Shown: piece after piece, positions 10,791 to 23,880 of the stretch
Numbering within the stretch: position 1 is the stretch's first letter
Layout: each line of letters starts with the position of its first letter
Assembly: GCA_026874595.1 (NCBI GenBank)
Contig: CM049306.1
Coordinates: forward strand, 3,734,019 to 3,798,018
Direction: 5' to 3'
DNA from: Sipunculus nudus
Taxonomy: Eukaryota > Annelida > Sipuncula > Golfingiida > Sipunculidae
Length of the DNA: 64,000 nt
Made by a program: the position numbers and the translations under genes
The notes under the pieces: model-generated
Databases searched by the model: none
Told to the model about the DNA's origin: nothing
What the model saw: only the letters and a program-made list of their open reading frames with translations

Positions 10791-11951
10791 GAATCTGATT
10801 TTGTTTTATCTCAAAAACCAAATTTATGCTCATCACAACTACGTGATCTGTTGATATTTGGTTCCGTAACGAAAGGTTCATTAAAATATTAAGGGAAGAA
10901 TGTGGTAATGGGGCCAGAAAGACTAATTTACTATCAAAGACACGCAAGGATGTGTTTTGATGTTTATATTTAGCACTTATAGAGTTGTTTGATGCCTTCT
11001 ACAATTTCACCAATACAACACCTGTACAGATCGGGGCGACAACTGTGAACTTATTACAGTTCTGGATTCCGCAACAAGAAAAGCGCGAGTCGTTCATATT
11101 TCAAACAGTGGGTCTATGTACAGGTCTCGGTACGATATTCAGAAAAAAACAAGTTGACAGAGATTTCATGTTATATGCTCGCGCTCCGAGAGTAAAAGCA
11201 GCTATGACATTCGAATAGGGGTGATATATGTGGTATGATAACACACGGTTTTAATGAACCTTGTTGGTTCTGGGAAAACCGCAATCAGTTCTGACGTCAC
11301 TGGGAAAAACCTTAGTTCAGCGAGGCGATGGTGTGGCGCTGAAGACCCGTACTAACGGTACTTCGCCAGTCCATGAAATAATAAGGCCAGAGTGGCAGTA
11401 CCGACACTTAGCGTTACAACACCGAGAGAGAACGTTTGATTTTTCTGTCAAAGGGAACAATTAAGTCTTTACCATTTCATGGACAGGCCCAGTCTACCTT
11501 GGACCAATCTTTCCAAAACCCGGCATAGTTATTCCCTCCCCTATATAGTTGTGCATGACAAAGACAGGTGGCGCCACCAACAATCCTTTCTGTGCAGTAC
11601 GAGTCTGGGTGTCTCCATATCTCAAAAGTGGTTCTATGTATTAAGCTGAAATTTAGCATATTCATAGATCTTGGATCACTACACCTCGTGATCGAAACTC
11701 GTGGCGCTACCTTCAATCCTTTATGCGTATCTACCATCTTTGCATTAGCATTCTGTTCGACTTAGTGATTGTTCAATTTACTTGGTTGGAATTGTGCATA
11801 TCCATAGATCCTTGACACCTCCATCTCGTACACAAGACTGGTGGCGCCATCTGCATTAGTTATTGTGTGGCTTCCATTCATACATTTGCTTTGGGCAAAA
11901 ACTTCTCATATCTGAGGAGTGGTTCAAGGTATAAGTCTGAAAGTTGGCATG

Positions 11952-12286
11952 TCAATCCATCTTAGAAAGTTTTCTCGTAAGCCAGACAAATGTTTGGAAT
12001 ACCAAAGGTTGTAGGCCAATCATATATTTTTGTCCAAAGTTCCTTGGTATGATCACATTCATAGAATATATGTGTGATGGTTTCTTTCTTACTGTTGCAA
12101 AAAGTTCACTCTCTGTAATATCGGCTTTAGTCAAGAATAGTTTTAATGCAAGAATACGATGCACAATTTTATATTGAAAATACTAGTATCTTAGTTTGTA
12201 GAAATTGTTATGTTATCAATATTCTGAAAAGCTTCATGTATTTCATCTCTTGTGCACTCTTCTAAATCTCTTTGCCACATTAAATT
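11952..12286 (-). pseudogene. L1/Tx1-like LINE fragment, unit 2
   Basis: Copy of 1716-2050 with the same stops and frame changes. The HRILALKLFLTKADITESEL block is intact in one frame. Confidence 0.5.
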
Positions 12287-12337
12287 ACTATTTTAATCTA
12301 TCTAATACTATTTTTATAGCATCAAAAGTTAGGTTTA

Positions 12338-12419
12338 CGCTGCCTGCAGGATTCGAACCTGAGCGGGCATAGCCCATTGGATTTCGAGTCCAACGCCTTA
12401 ACCACTCGGCCAAGACTGC
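12338..12419 (-). tRNA. tRNA-Ser (anticodon CGA), unit 2
   Basis: Sequence identical to the unit 1 gene, including the acceptor-stem mismatch. It lies on the minus strand, opposite to the Ser/Ala pair 4.1 kb away. Unit 3 lacks it because of the deletion. Confidence 0.85.
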
Positions 12420-12485
12420 ACATAGTTTCGGGGGAGACGTGATATATAAGTATGCGTATATATCAGTGGTGAATTGTATCCTTCA

Positions 12486-13249
12486 GCATTTTTTAGCTCA
12501 GCTGACTGAAAGTCTGTCTGTCCGTCCGTTTACAGGGCACAAATCATAATCATTTGACCTGGAATCTTCTTACTTGACATCCAGGGAGGCTCATGAAAAA
12601 TCTCTTTGGAAACCTGAAATCTCTCTGTTTCTCATATCCTCCGAGCTATGGGGCTCAGAAGTAACCTATCCCCCACCCCCAATAATAAAAACATTGATAC
12701 AAAAGCACCAGTATCTGAACAACTAATGCATTGATCACCATGATTCTTTGCATGTTTATTGGTCAAGGATTATTTTATCAGGTCCTGCAGAATGTTTTTT
12801 TTCTAATTTTAACACTTTGCTCTATTTGTGAGACCTTTCAAGATGCGGCCGTCCCTTAACAGGACATAAATCTTAACCCTTGGTCCGAGAATCTACAATC
12901 TTAACATCCCGGGACGTCGTGATAAATCTTCTTGAAACCTGAAATAAGATCTCTGTTACCCATATTCTCCGAGCTATTGGGCTTGTAACTACCCCCCCCC
13001 CCCGAAAAATTGAAAATTTGATACCATAGCAAGGCACAATTCATAACCATTGGACCTAGAATTTCTTATTTGACATCCAGGGAGATCCCCTGAGAATTCT
13101 TCTTGGAAACCTGAAATTATGTCTCTGTTACGCATATCCTTTAAGTTATGGCGTTTATGGGCACCCCCCCCCCCCCCGAATAATTGAAAATTTGATACCA
13201 AAGCAGGATACTGCCTGTGCCTGACCCAAGAAAAATAATGATGCATAGT
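12486..13249 (+). repeat. Dispersed TTTAGCTCAGCTGACTG repeat, unit 2
   Basis: Copy of 2250-3015. Poly-C tract lengths differ by one or two bases, which is what shifts the offset between units from 10236 to 10234. Confidence 0.7.
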
Positions 13250-13423
13250 AATCACCAAAAGCTTGCCAAAAGAAATACGTTTTTAAATTAGTTTTAAATG
13301 ATACAAGAGTTGGAGATTATCTAAGTATAATGGGCTATGAAACGGAAGGAAACTTCCACCGACTTTCATATTACAATTTGGTACTTTAAGGAGATTTCCG
13401 CCAGCCGAGCGCAGCGTACGCAA

Positions 13424-13634
13424 AAGCCAAAGATTATTATTTTTCCAGACAAATATGATGGAAGTAAGTCATGAAAATGGCACACAAAAACAGTAATTTG
13501 TATTGTATGCGGTACTTGACAGGAAGCCAATGGAGCTGTTTTAGCAGCGGCGTGACGTGGTCGGTCTTACGATTCTTAAGAATGAGACACGCAGCATTAT
13601 TCTGGACCATCCGTAGATGAGGAAACGCCATTAC
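13424..13634 (-). pseudogene. CR1/L2-type RT fragment, unit 2
   Basis: Identical copy of 3190-3400 carrying the LLKQLHWLPVKYRI block. Confidence 0.65.
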
Positions 13635-14083
13635 ATGGAGCCGACATTATTATTAAACATGCAGTTACTATAAACGGAACATATATGCATGCTTGAGAGT
13701 TTATACTGTTGATGTTTCCAAAATTGGAATATCGACATACGAATTCAGATTCAATGATAGCTCAAGTTTTAATATACCTTTTTACCGAGGACAACATTAA
13801 TGAAAATTGTTCTGGCCCTCATCGGGAAATACCTATCTTCAATGCGGAAAAAATAAAGAGGTTCCATCTGGAAAATTATATAAGTGAACCTGTACAAATA
13901 AACAGAATATAAATGTATTTTTTATTTGGTGAATGGTGAATCAAATGAACACAAAGCTTGTGTCTTGACATCAAACTCTGTTAATTAACATTTTTTCCCC
14001 AGCAATGGCTGGATAGATTCTCACTAACATTTCGATATATGTGTATGTGGCAGAAGAGTTATTTGTCAGGTTCTGTTAGCTTT

Positions 14084-14904
14084 ACGAAGACCGAGTGCAC
14101 GTGCACTCCCTCAAGGACGCACCTCAGCTGGTAGGCCAAGCTGTCGGGCCCTGATAGTCAACAGCGGCAGAGCCGGGTGTATTACGCCGGTAAGGAAGGG
14201 GATATGTCCAAAAATACTGCAGCTCGGTTGCTGATGATCGTCCGGAGGAACCTGACCAGCTGTGTTCCCAGCGGGGACATCGAGCCAACAAGTGCCGGAC
14301 GTTGACCCATCAGTCAGCAGGGCCAGGGAAACTAAACAACTCCAGAAGAATAAGGGCCCAATCTTTAGGGTAAAATGTAAGCAGTGTCCATTGTACAGGA
14401 AATGAAGGTTGGGGAGGAAATAATTTTATTTTATATATACTTCAAATTCAAGTTCTGGTGTAACAAGAGAAATAAAAAGTTGGGATGAGGATAATTGTCG
14501 TTTAAAATCTTTATCATATCTGCCAGTTAAATTTTGTTCCAAATCAGTGATAGCCTTGTGTGATACAGATAGCAGTATAAATATTATGTCAAGCTCATAT
14601 TTCAATACTTTGCCAAGAAATGTAAGAACCTCACTAATGCCAAGCTCATATGATACAGTTACAGTAGTAAACAACCAAGCTGTATATATTTTGGGCTCAG
14701 ATAGGGTGAAACTTAAATTTTCTTTTGGAAAACAGAGCATTTATGTATATATCTTAAAAGAATCATCCCATCCATTTATTTTGGGGTCAGAATACATGCA
14801 AAAGAGGGGATTTGTCATAGATTATAGGGACAATAGTATCAGGTTGATTAAAGCCAAGCTCAGATATAATAAACAGGAACCCTAGTAGGGGGTAAACTTC
14901 CGAA
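14084..14904 (+). pseudogene. Gypsy gag/protease remnant, unit 2
   Basis: Identical copy of 3850-4670. The protease-like frame is 14547-14885 with DTDS in place of DTGS. Confidence 0.6.
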
Positions 14905-15705
14905 ATATATTACCACAGGTTTACAGGACGTGTACTGTGAACAACACCAAGCATAACTTAATGGTAGCCATGTTTGTAGCTACTGTACACAATAATGTAA
15001 TACGATATATACATACTAATTATATATACATACATACATACATATTATATATAGGAGCTTCAGTTCAATATATAGGAAAATTTTTATATGAAATTGTCTT
15101 TAGATCAGTATTGTAGTTAGAAATGTGAACCTAAAGTATATCCATATGGACATATTTAGTGAATTAAGAAGAAAAAAAACTTTACTATTACCACGTGGAT
15201 GGACTTTTTCATGACTGGTGAGAAAAAGTGAGCAAGAATACATGGATATATATGTGAAATTCACGTGGAGCTCATTCCCCCGTTCCCCTGGATCCCAAGG
15301 AACGTAACAAGCCATCTATACATCTGAGGCCTGATTGGCAACGCGACGATTGGCCAAGGTGTTCCAAATGCTCCATCAAGCAGTCAACATCTGGCGAAAC
15401 GTGTTCCTGAATCGATGAGAGTGCCTTGGTCGAATAGACTATACTATAGATATAGATCCTAGGACCAGTGCTTAGATTAGGCCTACTTTTTGACCATGTT
15501 TAGCAGGGCCGGATACAGAGAGGGGGTTTGGTCTGAGGGTTTGACCCCCTACCCACTTACATACCTTAAAATATGTTTTTCTACAAACCTCAGAACATAA
15601 TAAAATACACTTATTTCAGTCGTACTATGTAATTTAAAGTAAATTACCTCCTATTAGGTCATTACTTGACATATAGAAATTGTTTTCTAAAAGCATGTTT
15701 TGTTC

Positions 15706-15892
15706 ATCTTTCATATATATATGAATTAGCCCCAAGCAAATCCTGGACCCGAAAGAAATCCCGGACCCGGCCTTGTGTAGGCAAGGCGGGGGGCACCGTT
15801 GTGGGAGGGGTCTATCTCTCCCAGGGTATTTGAAAGTGTCAATTATCATTGAATGAACAGAATAATTGAGACATATAGAAGCCGAGCAGAAT
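15706..15892. other. Unit 2-specific sequence of about 188 bp
   Basis: Between GTTTTGTTCAT and AATTTAGTAGC unit 2 has about 188 bp where unit 1 has 11 bp (TTAGTATTAGA or similar). The extra sequence holds TATATATATG and two CCGGACCCGGCC/CTGGACCCG-like blocks. I see no terminal repeats or target duplication, so insertion and replacement or deletion in unit 1 are both possible. Confidence 0.7.
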
Positions 15893-16232
15893 GGAATTTA
15901 GTAGCTTACAGTTATAGTATATATTCTGTTTTAAAACATATCAGTATTCCAAGTGTAACAATTAGAAGAAGTGAACTCTATCAGTGAACTTTATCTAACT
16001 ATTGAATAGATCTCGATCAACAGGTAAAACGCATCTGATCTATCTTTTAGCACCTGTCAGTTTTCCTGCCTACTCTTAGTCTAACGGGTTACTTAAACAG
16101 ACTTATTTTTAAAGCAGTGGCTAAATAGGTAGGTTTTGTAAGTCGTAATGAAAAGCCTTTTTTGATTGGTTAAGTGTATCGTTTAGTTTTCACTATAGAA
16201 TACTACGGCTGTGCTTTTGTTGGGGGAAAAAA

Positions 16233-16323
16233 TTCCCGCGAACCGGAATCGAACCAGTGACCTAAGGATATCTGTAATCGTCCCACTACAGTCCTCCGCT
16301 TTACCAGCTGAGCTATCACGGGA
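16233..16323 (-). tRNA. tRNA-Tyr (anticodon GTA) with intron, unit 2
   Basis: Identical to 5822-5912, intron included, with the same downstream T-run. Confidence 0.93.
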
Positions 16324-16474
16324 TGTGGGACAGCAGAGGTAACAACAATGAATCCCTCCAAAAGTGGTTGTTCACATACCACGTCACGCATGTATTGATT
16401 GCACAGACCTTCTCTCGCGTACTTTGGACAACATTGATATGACACTTCGCTACGAGAGAACGATGTGCATAGCA

Positions 16475-16556
16475 GACGAGGTGGCCGAGTGGTTAAGGCG
16501 TTGGACTGCTAATCCACTGGGCTCTGCCCGCGTAGGTTCGAATCCCATCCTCGTCG
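16475..16556 (+). tRNA. tRNA-Ser (anticodon GCT), unit 2
   Basis: Identical to 6064-6145, again 5 bp upstream of tRNA-Ala without an intervening terminator. Confidence 0.93.
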
Positions 16557-16561
16557 CTCCT

Positions 16562-16633
16562 GGGGATGTAGCTCAGTGGTAGAGCGCACGCTTTGCATGT
16601 GTGAGGCCCCGGGTTCAATCCCCGGCATCTCCA
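16562..16633 (+). tRNA. tRNA-Ala (anticodon TGC), unit 2
   Basis: Identical to 6151-6222, followed by TTTTT. Confidence 0.95.
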
Positions 16634-17290
16634 CTTTTTCATGTTTTCTCGTTTGGGGGTGATTCAAATGATTCCCTCAGATCCTGACCTTCAATAAAAT
16701 GGCAATCTCAGACCATAACAATCAGTCAGACCATTTGAGATCGGCCATATTTGAGTAGTATAACATACTTGGTCAGATTCAAGATACATCGTCGGTACTA
16801 ACTTGGGCACGAACTACAAATACTAACGATTATGCGAACACCATTTCATAATATATTAGAAATTTTATATAAAACATAAACAAGCTTTATCATGGTAAGC
16901 AACATAATGTGAACCAGGAATAGTAAGGTTCATGTTAAAATGAAAGTGGGCCATATGAAACAATTCTGCGAAGTTAAAGGATACAGGAATAATCAAAGAT
17001 TTTAAGTAAAAAAATTTACATTTAAATTAACTTATACGTATCCCTAATAACATTTCTTGTCTTTATCATTATTGGTCTTTATTTTATCCACAAAAAGAAG
17101 TTTTTGCGGATACTATGTATTTTGCGGGGGTTCTGTCGCCGCCGCCGTCGTTTCCGGACAACTCCTCTGAGACCCTTAGACCTAGCCCTGCTATGGCGTT
17201 AGTATTTTTGTTTGCTACTACAAATTCGTAAATAATACGTGATTCCATGCACCGATACACGTAGCTTAGTGCTTACTCTTATAACTAATG

Positions 17291-19280
17291 CCCTGTAAGC
17301 TTGGCTGGTGAATCCCTGCTATTAGCATATCAGAGCGTCACAAGGCTCTTTCACAACCTGGCGATATCCTCTTATTTGCATATTACTACGTCAAGCTTTT
17401 TGTGCAGAAGCAAAATCAACAGATCCAATTATGCGCTTGTGCTTGGTCACATTTGCAGAGAAATCAAGTATTCAGGGAAGCTGGACACGTCGCAGTGCTT
17501 GCAAAAAATTTACCAGTATCAATCAGAGTTTCTTCACTTACCTACATGATTAAAGTTTGTTGCCCTCCGATGTGTTTGCTCTTATAACTAACGCCCTGTC
17601 AGCTTCGGGGGGGGGGGGGGAATCCCTGCTATTTGCATATCAGATCGTCAATAGGCTCTTTGGCGTCCTGGCGATATCCTCTCATTTGCATATTACTACT
17701 TCACGCTTTTTGTGCAGAAGGTCAGGCAATCAACAGATCCAAACACACGCATTTTCTTGGCCACATTGATTTGCAGAAAAATCACGTATTCAGGGAAGCT
17801 GGACATGTCGCACTGCTTGCAAATAACTGTATCCGCAGACAAGTCGGGATACTATGGTTTAAGCACGGTCGCCGTATGTACGCGATAACTAAAAAAATAG
17901 TTCACGGATCTTTACCAAACTTGACATGTGCATAGATATGGATAAGAGGACAAAGCCTATTTAAATGGGGTCATGATCTTAATTAGGAGAGTGACCTTAG
18001 CTTTGAATAGATCCATTTTTGGGGAAAATCACACTAATTTTAAAAAATCTAAAAAAATCTTGCATGGGTTAATCCAAAAATCAACTTGACCGGAGGTCTT
18101 GGATAGTGTTGTCATGTTTCGGAAACTGGTGGCGCCACCTAGTATCCTTTTCTTGTTTTCATGCCGTTTAATACCCCCATCATTACCACTTAATAGTACT
18201 GTGAGCATCATAAGTAAAAAACTAATGAACAGATTTCTTTCACGTTATGCATATACATAAAAATGGGTTATGGGATGATGTATATTTTAATGTCGTGTCC
18301 TTTCATATGAGAGTAGCCTTGACCTTGAATATTGCCATATATGGTAAAAGTCACACAAAATCATAAATATCTCAATAAGGGATGCATGGATTGGTCCAAA
18401 AATCAAATTGACCGAAGATCTTGGATAGCTTTGTCATGTGCGGAAGGCAGGTGGCGCCACCTTCTGTCTTTTACTTGTTTTCGCGCCTTTTAATACCCCA
18501 ACATTGCCACTTGACAGTACTGTGAGCATTATAAGTCTAAAACTAATGGACAGATTGGGCTGAAATTATGCATGTCCATTGATCCGACTACTCCATCTTT
18601 TACTCAAGATTGGTGGTGCCATCTATAGTCTTTTTGCCGTGGTATCAATCTGTACATATGCTTAGGATGAAAATTGCTCATATCCCCGGTGTTGTTCAAG
18701 CTATTGGTATGAAATTTGGCATGTCCATCCATCTTTGAAAGTTTTCTCGTAAACCAGACGGTTGGCGCCACCTACCTCCCTTTTTTTGTAGAATAAATTC
18801 ATGCCCTTTTCTGAAGAGTGATTTGCCCTATTGGCCTGAAATTGTGCATATCCATAGATATCTGCAATCGTTTCGCCGTGGCGTCTATCATCTGTCTTGC
18901 TGATATCTCCGGAGTGGTTCAAGGTATTGGTCTGAAATTTGGCATGTCTATCCACCTTTGAAAATTTTCTACTAAACCAGAGAGGTGACGCTACCTACCT
19001 TCCCGATTCCGTAGAATAAATTAATGCTTTTTTTTCTTAGGAGTGGTGTGCCGTATTGGTCTGAAACTTTGCATGTCCATAGATCTTGGCCTCCTCCACC
19101 TTGTACTCAAGACTAGTGGAGCCATCTGCCATTTTTTTCATGTGGTGTTCATCCGTCCATTTGTTATAGGTATAAATTGCTCATATCCGAGGAGTCGTTC
19201 AATGTGTTGGTCTCCAATTTGGCACGTACATCGAGCTTGGAGAGTTCTTCTCTCAGAGTATCTTCACTTACTATAAAGTT
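17291..19280 (+). repeat. 309-bp tandem repeat and composite dispersed repeats, unit 2
   Basis: Copy of 6880-8870 with scattered substitutions, more than in the first half of the unit. GGTGGCGCCACC palindromes are at 18128-18139 and 18450-18461. Small open frames here differ in start and stop between the two units, as expected for non-coding sequence. Confidence 0.6.
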
Positions 19281-19492
19281 TGTTGCCCTCGGAAATGTTA
19301 AAGTTAGAGTTTTAGGTGGACCCTTATGAAAAAGCCGTGTATGGTTCCGAATAGGGGGAACATTCGGAATCGTATAAGTGACTTATAATGCGGTGTCATC
19401 ATCAGATAATTACCTTTTCGTTGCCTTTGGATATTTTATAAAACTTCTGAAAGGTACTCTGTAGTTGTGTGAACAAATAGCGCTAGAAACCT

Positions 19493-20245
19493 TGGGTAGT
19501 GTTTGACCAAGGGCTTTGCATTGACAAACATGTAAATAATATTTGTAGTTTGGCTTTTTACCACCTGCGTAATATAGCTAGGATAAAGGGTTTCCTAACT
19601 CAAGATTCACTAATGACATTTATTCATGCGTTCATCAGTTCAAGGATTGACTGTTCCAACTCTTTGCTATGTGGTCTTCCTAGCAAGTTACTGGACCGGC
19701 TACAGAGAGTGTCGAATGCAGCTGCTAGGCTTGTAACTGGTGCCAAGAAGCGCGACCACATCACACCAATACTTAAAGAACTCCATTGGCTCCCGGTGCA
19801 ACAGCGCATTGATTTTAACATTTTATTATTAGTATACAAAGCCATAAATGGTCACATAAGGAACCTCTTAACTTTTTATGTTCCAGTCAGGCAGCTTAGG
19901 TCATCTGACCAAGGGATTTTAGTGATTCTTAAAGCACGAAGTGAGATGTGCCGTTCGATAGCTTTCTCAGCTGTGGCACCAAGGTTATGGAATGAACTTC
20001 CGCACTCAATCAGAGCTTCACTATCTTTAGCTTCTTTTAGAAGAAATCTTAAAACTTACCTTTTTATATTAGCTTTTGGTAGTTCTTAGAAATTAGGGTT
20101 TTCTTTTAGGAATCTTTGCTTAAGTAGGAATCTATATTTTATGTTTTAGTAAAACTGTGCTTTGTGTTTTGTAAAGCGATTTTGATAACTATTTTGTTGA
20201 ATTAGCGCTATATAAATTAAATATATTATATTATATTATATTATA
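19493..20245 (+). pseudogene. CR1/L2-type LINE 3' end, unit 2
   Basis: Copy of 9081-9832. The open frame 19499-20089 has a handful of amino-acid changes (for example L to I near the start, ER to DR, RQ to QQ), without sign of coding constraint. The 3' tail is again TTAGCGCTATATAAAT plus ATATT repeats. Confidence 0.85.
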
Positions 20246-20521
20246 CAATGTACATCTTAGTTGCTTACACATCCTAAATCAAGAGAATTAATTTTAACAT
20301 CGAGAAGAAGTCGCCATGACTGTATGAACTGCATTACAGTCTATGCTACGAGATTTAGACTGCCCCCCTGCTCCGATATTATCGCAGTTGGAACTGGAAA
20401 AAAATGGGCGTTAATAGGGGACCGTGCGGAGTACCAGTTGATCAACGTTAGCTCACAACAAGTTAATAAAGTTTGTAATGGTTTATTCAGGGCGGGCTTA
20501 TAAAGATCTTAGGGGATAATG

Positions 20522-21202
20522 TGTTACAGATGTCTCTTTAATTGTATGCAGCAGTCTTACATGTGTATGTGCAGCGCTAGCATGGCCGTTGCTATGGCGG
20601 CATAGCCCGGCCCACGCGTGGGGTCTGACGTGTAAACACAGCAGTCATGCTAGTCTGGGGCTTTCGGGAAATGGAAAGTTCTCGGCTTGAGGTGAAAAGT
20701 TATTAATAAGGGGCTTTGTTTAGAACCAGGAAAGATAGGTGAGATATATTCCAGCGGACACAGAAGAGTGTAAGTCAGTTTGTGGAGGTCTTCCTATAAT
20801 TGCGGCAGTTATAGCTTTTCTTCGAATTTATAACGAATTTTAATTAGTCTTCAGTTTGCCTCTGGGATCACTACCCGAACTTCACTTTTGGATTACAACA
20901 AATTGATTTTGTGATTGAACTGGACTGTTATTCCTGAGAAGATTTATGTGAACTGTTCATCTGGATTATATGCTTTAAAGTACCTGTTGTCGCCGTGACA
21001 GTGGTGGTTTCCAGGTGCTGTAGACTTTATTTATATACTTGTATTGATTTGCTGTTGTACTGTTGTTATACTGTGAAATTGTATTGATTTAGTGTATTGT
21101 AATGTTAAGATTGTTTTAAGAATAAATTATAATTATTTGTTAAGAAAAACCACTGACTACTTTATTTATTCCCCTAGACATTTTACGCTACCTAGCATTA
21201 CA
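20522..21202 (+). repeat. LTR-like segment at unit 2/3 junction
   Basis: It begins TGTTACAGATGTC and ends TAGCATTACA. It is nearly identical to 10110-10790. Confidence 0.5.
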
Positions 21203-22339
21203 GAAACTGATTTTGTTTTATCTCAAAAACCAAATTGATGCTCATCACAACTACGTGATCTGTTGATATTTGGTTCCGTAACGAAAGGTTCATTAAAATA
21301 TTAAGGGAAGAATGTGGTAATGGGGCCAGAAAGACTAATTTACTATCAAAGACACGCATGGATGTGTTTTGATGTTTATATTTAGCACTTATAGAGTTGT
21401 TTGATGCCTTCTACAATTTCACCAATACAACACCTGTACAGATCGGGGCGACAACTGTGAACTTATTACAGTTCTGGATTCCGCAACAAGAAAAGCGCGA
21501 GTCGTTCATATTTCAAACAGTGGGTCTGTGTACAGGTCTCGGTACGATATTCAGAAAAAAACAAGTTGACAGAGATTTCATGTTATATGCTCGCGCTCCG
21601 AGAGTAAAAGCAGCTATGACATTCGAATAGGGGTGATATATGTGGTATGATAACACACGGTTTTAATGAACCTTGTTGGTTCTGGGAAAACCGCAATCAG
21701 TTCTGACGTCACTGGGAAAAACCTTAGTTCAGCGAGGCGATGGTGTGGCGCTGAAGACCCGTACTAACGGTACTTCGCCAGTCCATGAAATAATAAGGCC
21801 AGAGTGGCAGTACCGACACTTAGCGTTACAACACCGAGAGAGAACGTTTGATTTTTCTGTCAAAGGGAACAATTAAGTCTTTACCATTTCATGGACAGGC
21901 CCAGTCTACCTTGGACCAATCTTTCCAAAACCCGGCATAGTTATTCCCTCCCCTATATAGTTGTGCATGACAAAGACAGGTGGCGCCACCAACAATCCTT
22001 TCTGTGCAGTACGAGTCTGGGTGTCTCCATATCTCAAAAGTGATTCTATGTATTAAGCTGAAATTTAGCATATTCATAGATCTTGGATCACTACACCTCG
22101 TGATCGAAACTCGTGGCGCTACCTTCAATCCTTTATGCGTAGCTACCATCTTTGCATTAGCATTCTGTTCGACTTAGTGATTGTTCAATTTACTTGGTTG
22201 GAATTGTGCATATCCATAGATCCTTGACACCTCCATCTCGTACACAAGACTGGTGGCGCCATCTGCATTAGTTATTGTGTGGCTTCCATTCATACATTTG
22301 CTTTGGGCAAAAACTTCTCATATCTGAGGAGTGGTTCAA

Positions 22340-22554
22340 GGTATAAGTCTGAAAGTTGGCATGTCCATCCATCTTAGAAAGTTTTCTCGTAAGCCAGACA
22401 AATGTTTGGAATACCAAAGGTTGTAGGCCAATCATATATTTTTGTCCAAAGTTCCTTGGTATGATCACATTCATAGAATATATGTGTGATGGTTTCTTTC
22501 TTACTGTTGCAAAAAGTTCACTCTCTGTAATATCGGCTTTAGTCAAGAATAGTT
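22340..22554 (-). pseudogene. L1/Tx1-like LINE fragment cut by the unit 3 junction
   Basis: Copy of the 1716-1940 portion. The deletion junction at 22554/22555 truncates it just after the frame encoding TKADITESEL. Confidence 0.5.
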
Positions 22555-22869
22555 ATAAATTGCTCATATCCGAGGAGTCGTTCAATGTGTTGGTCTCCAT
22601 TTTGGCATATAGATCCATCTTGGAGAGTTCTTCTCTCAGAGTATCTTCACTTACTATAAAGTTTGTTGCCCTCCGAAATGTTAAAATTAGAGTTTTAGGT
22701 GGACCTTTATGAAAAAGCTGTGTATGGTTCCGAATAGGGGGAACCTTCGGAATCGTATAAGTGACTTATAATGCGGTGTCATCATCAGATAATTACCTTT
22801 TCGTTGCCTTTGGATATTTTTATAAAACTTCTGAAAGGTACTCTGTAGTTTAGCACAAACAAACACTAG

Positions 22870-23610
22870 AAACCTGGGGGTAGTGTTTGACCAAGGGCTT
22901 TGCCTTGACAAGCATGTAAATAATATTTGTAGTTTGGCTTTTTACCACCTGCGTAATATAGCTAGGATAAAGGGTTTCTTAACTCAAGATTCACTAATGA
23001 CATTAATTCATGCGTTCATCAGTTCAACGATTGACTGTTCCAACTCTTTGCTATGTGGTCTTCCTAGCAAGTTACTGGACCGGCTTCAGAGAGTGCCGAA
23101 TGCAGCTGCTAGGCTTGTAACTGGTGCCAAGAAGCGCGACCACATCACACCAATACTTAAAGCATTCCATTGGCTCCCGGTGCGACAGCGCATTGATTTA
23201 AAAATTTTATTATTAGTATACAAAGGCATAAATGGTCAATCGCTTATTTACATTAGGAACCTCTTAACTTTTTATGTTTCAGTCAGGCAGCTTAGGTCAT
23301 CTGACCAAGGGATTTTAGTGATTCGTTCGAGAGTTTTCTCAGCTGTGGCACCAAGGTTGTGGAATGAACTTCCGCACTCAATCAGAGCTTCACCATCTTT
23401 AGCTTCTTTTAAAAGAAATCTTAAAACTTACCTTTTATATTAGCTTTTGGTAGTTCTTAGAAATTAGGGTTTTCTTTTGGGAATCTTTGCTTTAGTAGGA
23501 ATCTACATTTTCTTTTTGTAAAACAGTGCTTTAATTGTGTCTTGTAAAGGGATTTTGATAACTATTTTGTTGAATTAGCGCTATATAAATTAAATATATA
23601 TTATTATACT
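22870..23610 (+). pseudogene. CR1/L2-type LINE 3' end, diverged copy (unit 3)
   Basis: The open frame 22883-23443 (186 residues) aligns with 9087-9677 but has an insertion (SLIY after GINGQ), lacks about 13 residues before RAFSAVAPRLW (here SRVFSAVAPRLW), and ends at TYLLY. It is an older copy than those in units 1 and 2. Confidence 0.85.
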
Positions 23611-23880
23611 AGCACCAATGTACATCTTAGTTGCTTACACATCTTAATTTAATTTTAACATCGAAAAGAAGTCGCCATGACTGTATGAACTGCCTGACAG
23701 TCTATGCTACGAGATTTAGACTGGCCCTCTGCTCCGATATTATCGCAGTTGGAACTGGAAAAAATGGGCGTTAATAGGGGACCGTGCGAGTACCAGTTGA
23801 TCAACGTTAGCTCACAACAAGTTAATAAAGTGTGTAATGTTTAATTCAGGGCGGGCTGATAAGGATCTTAGGGGATTATG

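Larger units (their letters stand above)
10237..20648. repeat. Tandem array unit 2 (10.41 kb)
   Basis: It is collinear with unit 1. It is 176 bp longer because of extra sequence at about 15706-15892, partly offset by one-base to two-base changes in poly-C tracts. It contains identical copies of all four tRNA genes. Confidence 0.95.
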
